A stretch of 32,307 nucleotides of DNA from Verrucomicrobiota bacterium. GTDB taxonomy: Bacteria; Verrucomicrobiota; Kiritimatiellia; CAIQIC01; JAGNIJ01. Made by a program: the position numbers and the translations under genes. The notes under the pieces are model-generated. The model was not told the origin of the DNA. It worked only from the letters and a program-made list of their open reading frames with translations, and ran no database searches. How positions within the stretch are numbered: position 1 is the first letter of the stretch; every line of letters starts with the position of its first letter. Below, in pieces: positions 15,401-24,567 of this stretch. The stretch is taken from assembly GCA_018823105.1 (NCBI GenBank), contig JAHJJH010000261.1, forward strand, positions 1-32,307. Reading direction: 5' to 3'.

Positions 15401-16355
15401 TCGTTTTTCGGAGTTGTTCGAGAGCCTCCGCCAGGGCCACGCGGCGGGCCGCCTGGCGCACGCCTACCTCGTGATCGGCGCCCCGCGGGGCAATGCCCTG
15501 GCCCTCTCCGAGGCCCTGCTCCAATTGCTCTTCTGCACCGGCGACCCGCGGCCCTGCGGCGAATGCGCCGAGTGCCGGCGCGTGCGCGAACATGTCCATC
15601 CGGACATCCTCTGGATCGAGCCCGAGAGCAAGAGCCGCCGGATCAAGATCGATCGGATCCGCGACGATCTGATTCCGCGCCTGGCCCAGAGTTCGTACGG
15701 GGGAGGCTGGAAGGCGGGGGTGCTCGTTCAGGCCGATCGCCTGACGGAGGACGCCGCCAACGCGTTCCTGAAGATGCTGGAGGAGCCGCCGGGCTCCAGC
15801 CTGATTCTGCTTCTGACGGACACGCCGCAGAATCTGTTGCCGACGATCGTTTCCCGCTGTCATCGCCTCCTTCTCGCGGCGGAAGAGCCCGGCCGGGCGG
15901 AGCCCTGGCGCGCGCCGCTCATGGAAGTGCTGCGGAAGGACTTGGCGGCGGACTCGCTGGAGGCCCTGGCGCAGGCGAGTCGGATGAAGGCCATCCTGGA
16001 CACTATCCGCAAGGCGGCAGAGAAAGAGCAAGAGCAGGAGCAAGAGGATGAACGAGGGCCCGAGGTCGTCAAGGATGTGTTTGAAGCCCGGGTCAAGACC
16101 CGGGTGCTGGAAGCCCGGGCGGGCATCGTGCGGTGCCTGATGGAATGGCGCCGGGATGTCCTGCTGACGGTCCTGGGGATGGGTCCGGAGGAGCTTCATT
16201 ATCCCGACGAGGGGGAGTTCATCCGGCGCCAGGCGGCGGGCTTGGAGTACGGGCGGGCGCTCCGGCGCTTCCAGGCCGTGGAAATCCTGCACCGGCAACT
16301 GGAGCGCAATGTCCCCGACGAGCTGGCGTTTGAGAACGCCTGGCTGGTGGATTGA
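15378..16355 (+). CDS. holB: DNA polymerase III subunit delta'
   Basis: Delta' is part of the clamp loader that places the sliding clamp on primed DNA. The 325-residue product has a degenerate P-loop region (LVIGAPRGNALALSEAL), a zinc module with Cys53, Cys60, Cys63 and Cys66, and then the conserved VLVQADRLTEDAANAFL, KMLEEPP and IVSRCH motifs. The loss of a working P-loop fits delta' rather than gamma/tau. The ATG at 15378 follows a GGGGG tract and lies inside tmk. After about residue 215 there is an odd charged insert with EQEQEQED, encoded by a 6-base unit repeated three times (16026-16043), and then a coding palindrome at 16087-16104. Confidence 0.9.
   Translation: MSAVYSADRFSELFESLRQGHAAGRLAHAYLVIGAPRGNALALSEALLQLLFCTGDPRPCGECAECRRVREHVHPDILWIEPESKSRRIKIDRIRDDLIPRLAQSSYGGGWKAGVLVQADRLTEDAANAFLKMLEEPPGSSLILLLTDTPQNLLPTIVSRCHRLLLAAEEPGRAEPWRAPLMEVLRKDLAADSLEALAQASRMKAILDTIRKAAEKEQEQEQEDERGPEVVKDVFEARVKTRVLEARAGIVRCLMEWRRDVLLTVLGMGPEELHYPDEGEFIRRQAAGLEYGRALRRFQAVEILHRQLERNVPDELAFENAWLVD
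16087..16104. repeat. Perfect palindrome inside holB
   Basis: CCCGGGTC and GACCCGGG are separated by AA, giving an 8-base perfect stem within coding sequence. GAAGCCCGGG occurs just before it and again about 27 bases later. It encodes part of FEARVKTRVLEARAG. It may be a palindromic element that has become translated in frame. Confidence 0.5.
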
Positions 16356-16382
16356 TGCGGGCGATAGAAGGTTTGAGCGGTG

Positions 16383-16469
16383 GCCGTCGCGCTCCGTCGC
16401 GACGGCAAGATGGTTGCTCATGAAGGGCTCGCGGCCTGCCTTGAGCGGAGTCGAAAGGCCTCGCGAGCC
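16383..16469. repeat. Two hairpins between holB and accB
   Basis: The first is a perfect 9-base stem GCCGTCGCG/CGCGACGGC (16383-16391 and 16398-16406). The second pairs GGCTCGCG-GCCT (16426-16437) with a complementary arm ending at 16469, with a 2-base bulge, and is capped by CCTTGAGCGGAGTCGAAAGG (16439-16458). I recall this cap sequence as a widespread dispersed repeat in bacterial genomes but cannot confirm it here. No T-run follows, so terminator activity is uncertain. Confidence 0.65.
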
Positions 16470-16594
16470 GCGGACGGCGAGGCCGCCGTGGCTTTGGATT
16501 GGCACTTCGTATGGACACCCAGCCCCCGGGACTGGTAAGGTGGTCAGGACAAAAGGTGCAGCAGGGAGGCGGGCAAGCGCGGAGGAATGAACGC

Positions 16595-17083
16595 ATGGAC
16601 ATTTTGACCATAAAACAAATAGTGGCGTTGATGAAGGACAACGACCTGGCCGAGTTCGAGGTGGAAGAGAAGGGCCTCCGGCTCTCCATCAAACGGTCGG
16701 CGGCCGGGGAACCCCGCGTGGCGATCAGCGCCGTGCCGGCGGCCCTGGCCCCGGTCGCGGGGGCGGCCTCGGGGACGGCCCCTGGAGTCGCCCCGGCCCC
16801 GGTGCCCGCGGCCGCGCCCGCCGAGAACGCGGAAGAGGCCAAGTGCGTGTCCGTCAAGTCGCCCATCGTCGGGACCTTTTACCGGGCGACCTCGCCCGAC
16901 GCGGAACCGTTCGCGACGGTGGGACAACAGGTGGAAGCCGAGACCGTGGTCTGCGTCATCGAGGCCATGAAGGTGATGAACGAAATCAAGGCCGAGACGC
17001 GGGGGGTGGTGAAGAAGATCCTGGTGGATAACGCCACCGCCGTGCAGTACGGCCAGACGCTGATGCTGATCGAGCCGGCCTAG
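16595..17083 (+). CDS. accB: Biotin carboxyl carrier protein of acetyl-CoA carboxylase
   Basis: AccB carries the biotin that shuttles CO2 from biotin carboxylase to acetyl-CoA in the first step of fatty acid synthesis. The 162-residue product starts with a helix region ([20 protein letters not shown]), then KGLRLSIKR, an Ala/Pro-rich linker (about 45-80), and a C-terminal biotinyl domain with SPIVGTFYR and [12 protein letters not shown]. The biotinylated lysine is Lys126. The usual family motif is EAMKMMNE; the Met-to-Val change is mild. GGAGG lies 9 bases before the ATG at 16595, which settles the start. It leads a probable operon through pfkB. Confidence 0.96.
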   Translation: MDILTIKQIVALMKDNDLAEFEVEEKGLRLSIKRSAAGEPRVAISAVPAALAPVAGAASGTAPGVAPAPVPAAAPAENAEEAKCVSVKSPIVGTFYRATSPDAEPFATVGQQVEAETVVCVIEAMKVMNEIKAETRGVVKKILVDNATAVQYGQTLMLIEPA

Positions 17084-17121
17084 CGGCGGGACCTTGTTCA
17101 TCCACGGAACGGAAACCGGTC

Positions 17122-18486
17122 ATGTTTGAGCGTATACTGATAGCCAATCGCGGAGAGATCGCGCTGCGGATCATCCGCGCCTGCCGGGAAATGGGCATCA
17201 AGACAGTGGCCGTACATTCCGAAGCGGACGAGTCGTCCATGCACGTGCAGATGGCAGACGAGTCCATCTGCATCGGGCCCGCGCCCGCGCGCGACAGCTA
17301 TCTGAAGATCGCCAACATCATCAGCGCCGCCGAGGTGGCCGACGTGGACGCGATCCATCCCGGCTACGGTTTTCTCGCCGAGAACGCGCACTTCGCGGAG
17401 ATCTGCGAGAACTGCAAGATCACCTTCATCGGGCCGACCGCGGAAAACATCCGCCGGATGGGCGACAAGGCCAAGGCGCGCGAGACGATGAAGAAGGCCG
17501 GCGTCCCGGTGACGCCGGGCAGCGACGGCGTGGTCCAGAACAAGGAAGAAGCCCTCAAGATCGCCCGGGGGATCGGCTACCCGGTGCTCATCAAGGCCGT
17601 GGCCGGGGGCGGGGGCAAGGGGATGCGCATTGCGCGCAACGATGTCAGCCTGGCGCAGAGCTTCATGACGGCGGCCTCGGAGGCCGAGCGCGCCTTCGGC
17701 AACGCCGCGGTGTACCTCGAGAAGTACGTCGAGAAAGCGCGCCACATCGAGGTCCAGATCATCGGCGACCTGTTCGGCAATATCCTGCACCTGGGCGAAC
17801 GCGATTGCAGCCTCCAGCGACGTCACCAGAAACTGCTGGAGGAGTCGCCCAGCCCGGCCATCACCCCGGATATCCGCCGGAAGTTGACCCGCGCCGCCGT
17901 GCGCGGGGCCGAGGCGGTCAAGTATCGCAACGCGGGCACGATCGAATTCCTGTTCGACGTCGAGGCCAACCAGTTCTACTTCATGGAGATGAATACCCGC
18001 ATTCAGGTGGAGCACCCCGTTACCGAGGAAGTGACCGGCGTGGACCTGATCAAGGAGCAGATCAGCGTGGCGGCGGGCAACCGGCTTTCCGTCCGCGAGA
18101 AGGACCTGCGCTTCCGGGGCCATGCCATCGAGGCGCGGATCAACGCCGAAAATCCGTACAAGAACTTCACCCCCTCCCCGGGGCGCATCAGCTTCGTCTC
18201 CATGCCGGGCGGGCCGGGCGTCCGCGTGGACTCGCACGTGTACGCCGGCTACGAAATCAACCCGCACTACGATTCCATGATCGCCAAGATCATCGTCCAC
18301 GGGCGCACGCGCCAGGAGGCGATCGCCAAGATGTCGCGCGCCCTGAGCGAGTTCGTCATCGAGGGGGTTTCGACCACGGTGCCGTTGTGCCAGGCCGTGC
18401 TGGGCGACGCGCGCTTCGCGCGGGGAGAATACAACACCGCCTTCCTGGAAAGCTTCATGCAGGAGGTCTTTCTCATCACGCCGTGA
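17122..18486 (+). CDS. accC: Biotin carboxylase subunit of acetyl-CoA carboxylase
   Basis: AccC uses ATP and bicarbonate to carboxylate the biotin on AccB. The 454-residue ATP-grasp protein opens with [20 protein letters not shown] and has [14 protein letters not shown], the glycine loop [35 protein letters not shown], and the catalytic [17 protein letters not shown]. All of these are intact. It follows accB by 38 bases, as is common. The carboxyltransferase genes accA and accD are not in the window. Confidence 0.97.
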   Translation: MFERILIANRGEIALRIIRACREMGIKTVAVHSEADESSMHVQMADESICIGPAPARDSYLKIANIISAAEVADVDAIHPGYGFLAENAHFAEICENCKITFIGPTAENIRRMGDKAKARETMKKAGVPVTPGSDGVVQNKEEALKIARGIGYPVLIKAVAGGGGKGMRIARNDVSLAQSFMTAASEAERAFGNAAVYLEKYVEKARHIEVQIIGDLFGNILHLGERDCSLQRRHQKLLEESPSPAITPDIRRKLTRAAVRGAEAVKYRNAGTIEFLFDVEANQFYFMEMNTRIQVEHPVTEEVTGVDLIKEQISVAAGNRLSVREKDLRFRGHAIEARINAENPYKNFTPSPGRISFVSMPGGPGVRVDSHVYAGYEINPHYDSMIAKIIVHGRTRQEAIAKMSRALSEFVIEGVSTTVPLCQAVLGDARFARGEYNTAFLESFMQEVFLITP

Positions 18487-18512
18487 GACGAAGACCGTTG
18501 GAGGCCGACGCC

Positions 18513-18989
18513 ATGACCGAACAGATGCCGACCGCAGAAAATACAACGATGGACCCGCGCCACCCGCTCCAGGCCGCTGGCGCCGCGGGGCCCTCCGAGG
18601 ACAACGCGGAGGAGGAGCTCGATCAGGGCGAGATCAAGATCCATCAGCACGTGATCGCCACCATCGCGCGCCTGGCCGCGCTGAAGGTGCCGGGCGTGGC
18701 CGCGTTGAGCGCGTCCTTCGCGCAGGGCCTGGCCCGGTTCTTCGGGAAGAAGACGGACGACACGGGCATCCGCGTCCTCCTGCAGGATGCCGGCGTCGTC
18801 ATTGACCTCTACGTGGTCGTGAATTTCGGCGCGCGGATCCCGCAGGTCGCCTGGCAGGTTCAGAGCGAGGTGCGCCAGGCGGTCGAACAGATGACGGGGA
18901 AGAACGTCAAGGCCGTCAACGTCGTGGTCCAGTCGTTGCAGTTTGAATCCGATAAGAATCCGGCTCATGAGGAAGGAAGGGCTCCATGA
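18513..18989 (+). CDS. Asp23/Gls24 family envelope stress response protein
   Basis: The 158-residue product has an acidic, low-complexity N-terminus (about 1-45) and then an Asp23 domain: IKIHQHVIATIARLAALKVPGVAALS, followed by GIRVLLQDAGVVIDLYVVVNFG, IPQVAWQVQSEVRQAVEQM and VKAVNVVVQSLQF. In Firmicutes Asp23 forms a cytoplasmic layer at the membrane, recruited by AmaP. TTGGAGG lies 8 bases before the ATG, and the stop overlaps the next start (ATGA), which encodes an AmaP-like anchor. The pair therefore looks like a working Asp23-AmaP module in a Gram-negative genome. Its role here is not established. Confidence 0.88.
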   Translation: MTEQMPTAENTTMDPRHPLQAAGAAGPSEDNAEEELDQGEIKIHQHVIATIARLAALKVPGVAALSASFAQGLARFFGKKTDDTGIRVLLQDAGVVIDLYVVVNFGARIPQVAWQVQSEVRQAVEQMTGKNVKAVNVVVQSLQFESDKNPAHEEGRAP

Positions 18990-19537
18990 AAACCCTGCGC
19001 GTACTGTCCGGTCTCCTGTTGTTCCTGGTGCTGGTCGCCCTGGCGGGCGGCATGATCTACCTGGCGCTTTCCGCCGACGCTTGGCACCAGGCCTTGGATG
19101 CGTTGAGCGGCGAGCGGTTGATCGCGCTCGGCGCGGGCGTGGCGCTCTTGTGTCTGGTCCTTCTCTACGGGATGGCCGGGATCAAGCCCCGCCGGTTCGC
19201 CGAGCCGTTCATTACGTTCGAGAACGAAGGCGGCGCGGTCAGCGTGAGCACCCGGGCCATCGGCGAGGTAGTTTCGCGCGTCGGCGATGAATTTGCCGCC
19301 GTCCTCGGCCTGGAGAGCGCCATCCGTCCCGCTGGCGGCAGCATCGAGGTGGGGCTCGATGTGAAGGTCCGCGGCGGGACCCAGATCCCCGAGTTGTGCC
19401 GCATGCTGCAGGACCGCGTCCGGGACACCATCCGCGAAAACCTGGGCCTTTCGGAGATCCGCGGAGTCAAAGTAACCGTCCGCGAGATCGTGTCGCCGGC
19501 GCGGGAGCGCCGGAAGCCGGAGGAAGGCGCCGCCTAG
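18986..19537 (+). CDS. amaP: AmaP-like membrane anchor of Asp23 protein
   Basis: The 183-residue product has two membrane segments, about residues 6-29 and 45-64, joined by a short loop. The soluble C-terminal domain (ENEGGAVSVSTRAIGEVVSR through GVKVTVREIVS) resembles Asp23 itself. This is the architecture of AmaP, which holds Asp23 at the membrane. It overlaps the Asp23 gene by 4 bases, so the two are probably translationally coupled and act together. I use the amaP symbol by architecture and neighbourhood; sequence identity to the Firmicutes protein is probably low. Confidence 0.8.
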   Translation: MKTLRVLSGLLLFLVLVALAGGMIYLALSADAWHQALDALSGERLIALGAGVALLCLVLLYGMAGIKPRRFAEPFITFENEGGAVSVSTRAIGEVVSRVGDEFAAVLGLESAIRPAGGSIEVGLDVKVRGGTQIPELCRMLQDRVRDTIRENLGLSEIRGVKVTVREIVSPARERRKPEEGAA

Positions 19538-19553
19538 GCGCCGGGGATCTCTT

Positions 19554-20120
19554 ATGAATTGGAACCGCATGGCGGAGGAGATGCTGGCCGTGGCCGACGA
19601 GGTGATCGGCACCCTGCAGGCGCCCATCGAGGAAGTGGCGGCGGAGATGGCCCGCCGCCTGCGCGGCGGCGCCAAGATCCTGGTCTGCGGCAACGGCGGC
19701 AGCGCCGCCGATGCCCAGCATCTGGCCGGGGAACTGGTCAACCGCTTCCTGAAGGAGCGTCGGCCCTATGCGGCGCTGGCGCTCTCCACCGACACCTCCG
19801 TGCTGACCTCGATCGGCAACGATTATGGGTTTGCCCAGGTTTTCGAGAAGCAGGTCCACGCGCTCGGGCGGGAAGGGGATGTCCTTATCGCGATATCCAC
19901 GAGCGGCAACGCCGAGAACGTCTGCCGCGCCGTGCAGGCCGCGAAGGAACTCGGCTTGCTGACGGTCGCCGTGACCGGTGGATCGGGCGGCCGGCTGCTT
20001 CCGCTGGTGGATCGCTCGCTCTGCGTGACCTCGACGGCCAGCACCCCGCGCATCCAGGAAGGCCACCAGTTCATCATCCACGCCCTGTGCGAGCGCGTCG
20101 AAGAGTTGATGGAAAGCTGA
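19554..20120 (+). CDS. gmhA: SIS-domain phosphoheptose isomerase
   Basis: GmhA converts sedoheptulose 7-phosphate to D-glycero-D-manno-heptose 7-phosphate for lipopolysaccharide core or other heptoses. The 188-residue SIS protein has GNGGSAADAQHLAGE (46-60), STSGNAENV and TASTPRIQEGHQ. Candidate zinc ligands His56, Glu60, Gln168 and His176 fit the spacing I remember for E. coli His61, Glu65, Gln172 and His180. It starts 16 bases after the amaP-like gene and is followed by a sugar kinase. No hldE or gmhB is in the window, so the rest of the heptose pathway must be elsewhere if it exists. Confidence 0.9.
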   Translation: MNWNRMAEEMLAVADEVIGTLQAPIEEVAAEMARRLRGGAKILVCGNGGSAADAQHLAGELVNRFLKERRPYAALALSTDTSVLTSIGNDYGFAQVFEKQVHALGREGDVLIAISTSGNAENVCRAVQAAKELGLLTVAVTGGSGGRLLPLVDRSLCVTSTASTPRIQEGHQFIIHALCERVEELMES

Positions 20121-20158
20121 ACCACGGCCCGCCCGGGCCTTCGGGAGATCACCGCGCC

Positions 20159-21079
20159 ATGAGCGAAAAAGAAACCGTCAGACTGGTCGTCGTCGGCTCC
20201 ACGGCCATAGACAATATCGAAACGCCGTGGGCGAAGCGGAAGAACCTGCTCGGCGGGTCGGCCAGTTATGCCTGTGCCGCCTCCTCCTTTTTCACCTCTG
20301 TGGGAATGGTCGGCGTGGTCGGCGAAGATTTTCCTCCCGAGTACATGGAGTTATACCGGCGCTTCGGGATCAACCTGGAGGGCCTCCAAATCAAGCCGGG
20401 CCGAACCTTCCGTTGGGCCGGCGCCTACGAAGAGAACATGGATGAGCGCCGGACCCTGCTCACGGAGCTGAACGTTTTCGCCACATTCCGGCCCGAGCTG
20501 CCGCCTGCTTACCAGGTCGCGCCGTTTCTTTTCCTCGGCAATATTTCCCCGGAGCTCCAGGCGCATGTCCTCGACCAGGTCCGGCGGCCGCGTTTCATCA
20601 TCGTGGATACCATGGACTTATGGATCACCACGGCGGTCGAGGCGCTGCGCGCGGTCATCGGCCGCGTGGACCTGCTGACGCTCAACGAATCCGAGGCGCG
20701 GCATTTGAGCGGCAAGCATTCGCTGATCAAGGCTTCCCGCCGCCTGCTTGAACTGGGTCCCAAATACGTCCTGATCAAGAAGGGTGAACACGGCAGCGTG
20801 CTGTTCTCACGGAACGGCATGTTCCTGATGCCGGCCTTTCCCCTGGAGGACGTCCTGGATCCCACCGGCGCGGGCGATGCCTTTGCGGGCGGATTCGTCG
20901 GGGCCCTGGCGGTCGGCGGACGCGTCAACGAGGCCGCGATCCGCAAGGCGATGCTTTACGGCAGCGTCGTGGCCTCCTTCGGGGTCGAGGCCTTCAGCCT
21001 GGAGCGGTTGAGCAGTCTTACGCGCGAGGACATCGAAGGACGCGCCGCGCTTTTCCGGAACATGTGCCAGGTGCGGTAG
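20159..21079 (+). CDS. PfkB-family sugar kinase, substrate unknown
   Basis: The 306-residue product is a ribokinase-fold kinase. It opens with VVVGSTAIDNIETP, has the substrate-side LGGSASYACAASSFF and VGVVGEDFP, and carries the C-terminal signature LDPTGAGDAFAGGFVG with the catalytic base Asp240. Its position after gmhA suggests a heptose kinase, but the N-terminus lacks the GD-x-M-x-D start and RISPEAP motif typical of the HldE kinase domain, so I leave the substrate open. GGGAG lies about 13 bases before the ATG at 20159. The TAG stop falls within the GTAG end of a palindromic repeat. Confidence 0.88.
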   Translation: MSEKETVRLVVVGSTAIDNIETPWAKRKNLLGGSASYACAASSFFTSVGMVGVVGEDFPPEYMELYRRFGINLEGLQIKPGRTFRWAGAYEENMDERRTLLTELNVFATFRPELPPAYQVAPFLFLGNISPELQAHVLDQVRRPRFIIVDTMDLWITTAVEALRAVIGRVDLLTLNESEARHLSGKHSLIKASRRLLELGPKYVLIKKGEHGSVLFSRNGMFLMPAFPLEDVLDPTGAGDAFAGGFVGALAVGGRVNEAAIRKAMLYGSVVASFGVEAFSLERLSSLTREDIEGRAALFRNMCQVR

Positions 21080-21120
21080 GACTCGCCGTCCGCCGACGGG
21101 GCGGCGGAGCTACAACTACA
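21076..21120. repeat. GTAG/CTAC palindromic element between pfkB and folE
   Basis: The 36-base gap between convergent genes is filled by an element starting with GTAG (21076-21079) and ending with CTAC (21110-21113), followed by a second CTACA (21116-21120). Inside, CTCGCCGTCC can pair with GGGGCGGCGGAG with one bulge and one mismatch. The TAG stops of both neighbouring genes lie in these ends. It could act as a two-way transcription stop, though T-runs are absent. Confidence 0.6.
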
Positions 21121-21688
21121 CGCCCCGCGCTTCATGGCCGATGAGCTGCAGGAACTCGTTGCGCGTGGCGATGGAGTCGTGGAAGCTGCCGAGCATGGCC
21201 GAGGTGACCATGCACGAGTTCTGTTTCTCCACTCCACGCATCATCATGCAGAGATGCCGCGCCTCGATGACCACGCCGACGCCTTCGGGAGCCAGCGCGT
21301 CCATCATCACCCGCGCAATCTGGTTGGTCAGCCGTTCCTGGAGTTGCAGCCGGCGCGCGAATATGTCCGCGAGGCGAGCCAGCTTGCTCACGCCGAAGAC
21401 CTTGCCCTTGGGAATGTAGCCGATGTGACAGCGCCCGAAAAAAGGGAGCAGGTGGTGCTCGCACAGGCTGTAGATCTCGATGTCCTTGACGATGACCATG
21501 TGGTTGGCCTCAACCTCGAAGATGGCCGACTGGACGACTTCCTGCACGTCCTGGTGGTATCCGCGGGTCAGGAACGCCCAGGATTCCGCGACGCGCTCCG
21601 GCGTGTTGCGCAGCCCCTCGCGCCCGGGATTTTCTCCGATCTCGACCAGTAACTGTCGTGTGAGCTCTTCCATCGCCGTTTTGTTCAT
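21116..21688 (-). CDS. folE: GTP cyclohydrolase I
   Basis: FolE converts GTP to dihydroneopterin triphosphate, the first step of folate synthesis (or of queuosine and pterins). The 190-residue product has the zinc-binding set Cys76 and His79 in SLCEHHLLPFFG and Cys147 in EARHLCMMMRGV, plus GYIPKGKVFGVSKLAR and LTNQIARVMMDAL. This is the zinc-dependent IA type. The ATG at 21688 has GAGAGG 6 bases upstream; the frame is open a further 48 codons but that extension overlaps the divergent gene and looks non-coding. It is convergent with pfkB and divergent from the SAM hydroxide adenosyltransferase gene. Confidence 0.95.
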   Translation of the reverse strand: MNKTAMEELTRQLLVEIGENPGREGLRNTPERVAESWAFLTRGYHQDVQEVVQSAIFEVEANHMVIVKDIEIYSLCEHHLLPFFGRCHIGYIPKGKVFGVSKLARLADIFARRLQLQERLTNQIARVMMDALAPEGVGVVIEARHLCMMMRGVEKQNSCMVTSAMLGSFHDSIATRNEFLQLIGHEARGV

Positions 21689-21812
21689 CGTGACCTCTCG
21701 ATAAGGGGGCCCGCTTTCCCTGATACGCGTACCATAACCCGCGCCCGTTTTCCCGGTAAAAAAAGTCGAAAAGCCTGACGACCGCGGGTACATTGTCAAC
21801 CAACAGGCAGAC

Positions 21813-22616
21813 ATGAGCGGTCCCATAGTCACTTTACTGACCGATTTCGGAACGCGCGACGGTTATGTCGCCGCGATGAAAGGGGTGCTGTTGAACCGGG
21901 CGCCCCGGGCCACGCTCGTGGACGCGGCCCACGACATCCCCCCCCATGACGTGGCCTCGGCGGCGTGGACGCTCGGTCAGTACTGGCGGTTGTTTCCGCC
22001 CGGCACGATTCACGTGGCCGTGGTGGACCCCGACGTGGGCACCGCGCGCGCCATTCTTCTGGTTCAGGCCGACAGCCATGTCTTCCTGGCCCCGGACAAC
22101 GGTCTGCTGACCTGGGTGCTCCGGCAGGCGCGCCACGTGGTCCTGAAGCGACTCAAGGAAAGCGTCCGACGGGAGGAACTGTCCGCCACTTTTCACGGCC
22201 GCGACATCTTCGCCTATGCCGCGGGCCTGCTGGCCGCCGGGCGTGCCTCCATGGATGACCTGGCCGAGGACATCCGGGAGCTGGTGTTGCCGCCGTGGGC
22301 GGCGGTGGAGCGGACCGGGGAAGGGTTGCGGGGGATGATCGTGCACGTGGATCGGTTCGGGAATTTGATTACCAATATTCAGCATCACCAGGCGCTGGAA
22401 TCCGTGGGGGCCGCCTTCACGGTCGCCGCGGGCCGTTTCGCGGGCATCCCGGCGCGCCGGACCTATGCCGAGGCGAAGCCCGGCGAGTTGATCGCGCTCT
22501 TCGGATCCTCCGAAACTCTGGAGCTGGCCATCCGCGACGGCTCCGCGGCGGAGCGAACCGGCTTGGCGCGCGGGGAGGCCGTGATCCTGCAGCCGTCGTT
22601 GCACCTGGAGAGCTAA
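21813..22616 (+). CDS. SAM hydroxide adenosyltransferase (DUF62 family)
   Basis: This family, related to fluorinase, cleaves S-adenosylmethionine with hydroxide to adenosine and methionine; its cellular purpose is poorly known. The 267-residue product has ITLLTDFG-type motifs: VTLLTDFGTRDGYVAAMKG (Asp11, Asp16), IHVAVVDPDVGT, FLAPDNGLLTWV, HGRDIFAYAAGLLA and VDRFGNLITNI. The more usual motif is DPGVGT; here it is DPDVGT. AGGCAG lies just before the ATG. It is divergent from folE across 124 bases and followed by tandem repeats. Confidence 0.9.
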   Translation: MSGPIVTLLTDFGTRDGYVAAMKGVLLNRAPRATLVDAAHDIPPHDVASAAWTLGQYWRLFPPGTIHVAVVDPDVGTARAILLVQADSHVFLAPDNGLLTWVLRQARHVVLKRLKESVRREELSATFHGRDIFAYAAGLLAAGRASMDDLAEDIRELVLPPWAAVERTGEGLRGMIVHVDRFGNLITNIQHHQALESVGAAFTVAAGRFAGIPARRTYAEAKPGELIALFGSSETLELAIRDGSAAERTGLARGEAVILQPSLHLES

Positions 22617-24524
<1,908 letters not shown>

Positions 24525-24567
24525 CGATCGAAATAAGCGACACCCGGCCCGCGTAACTCAAGTCCTC

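Noticed and set aside
16499-16594. Longer N-terminus for AccB
   Set aside because: The frame is open, but the ATG at 16595 has a strong ribosome binding site and gives the normal AccB start.
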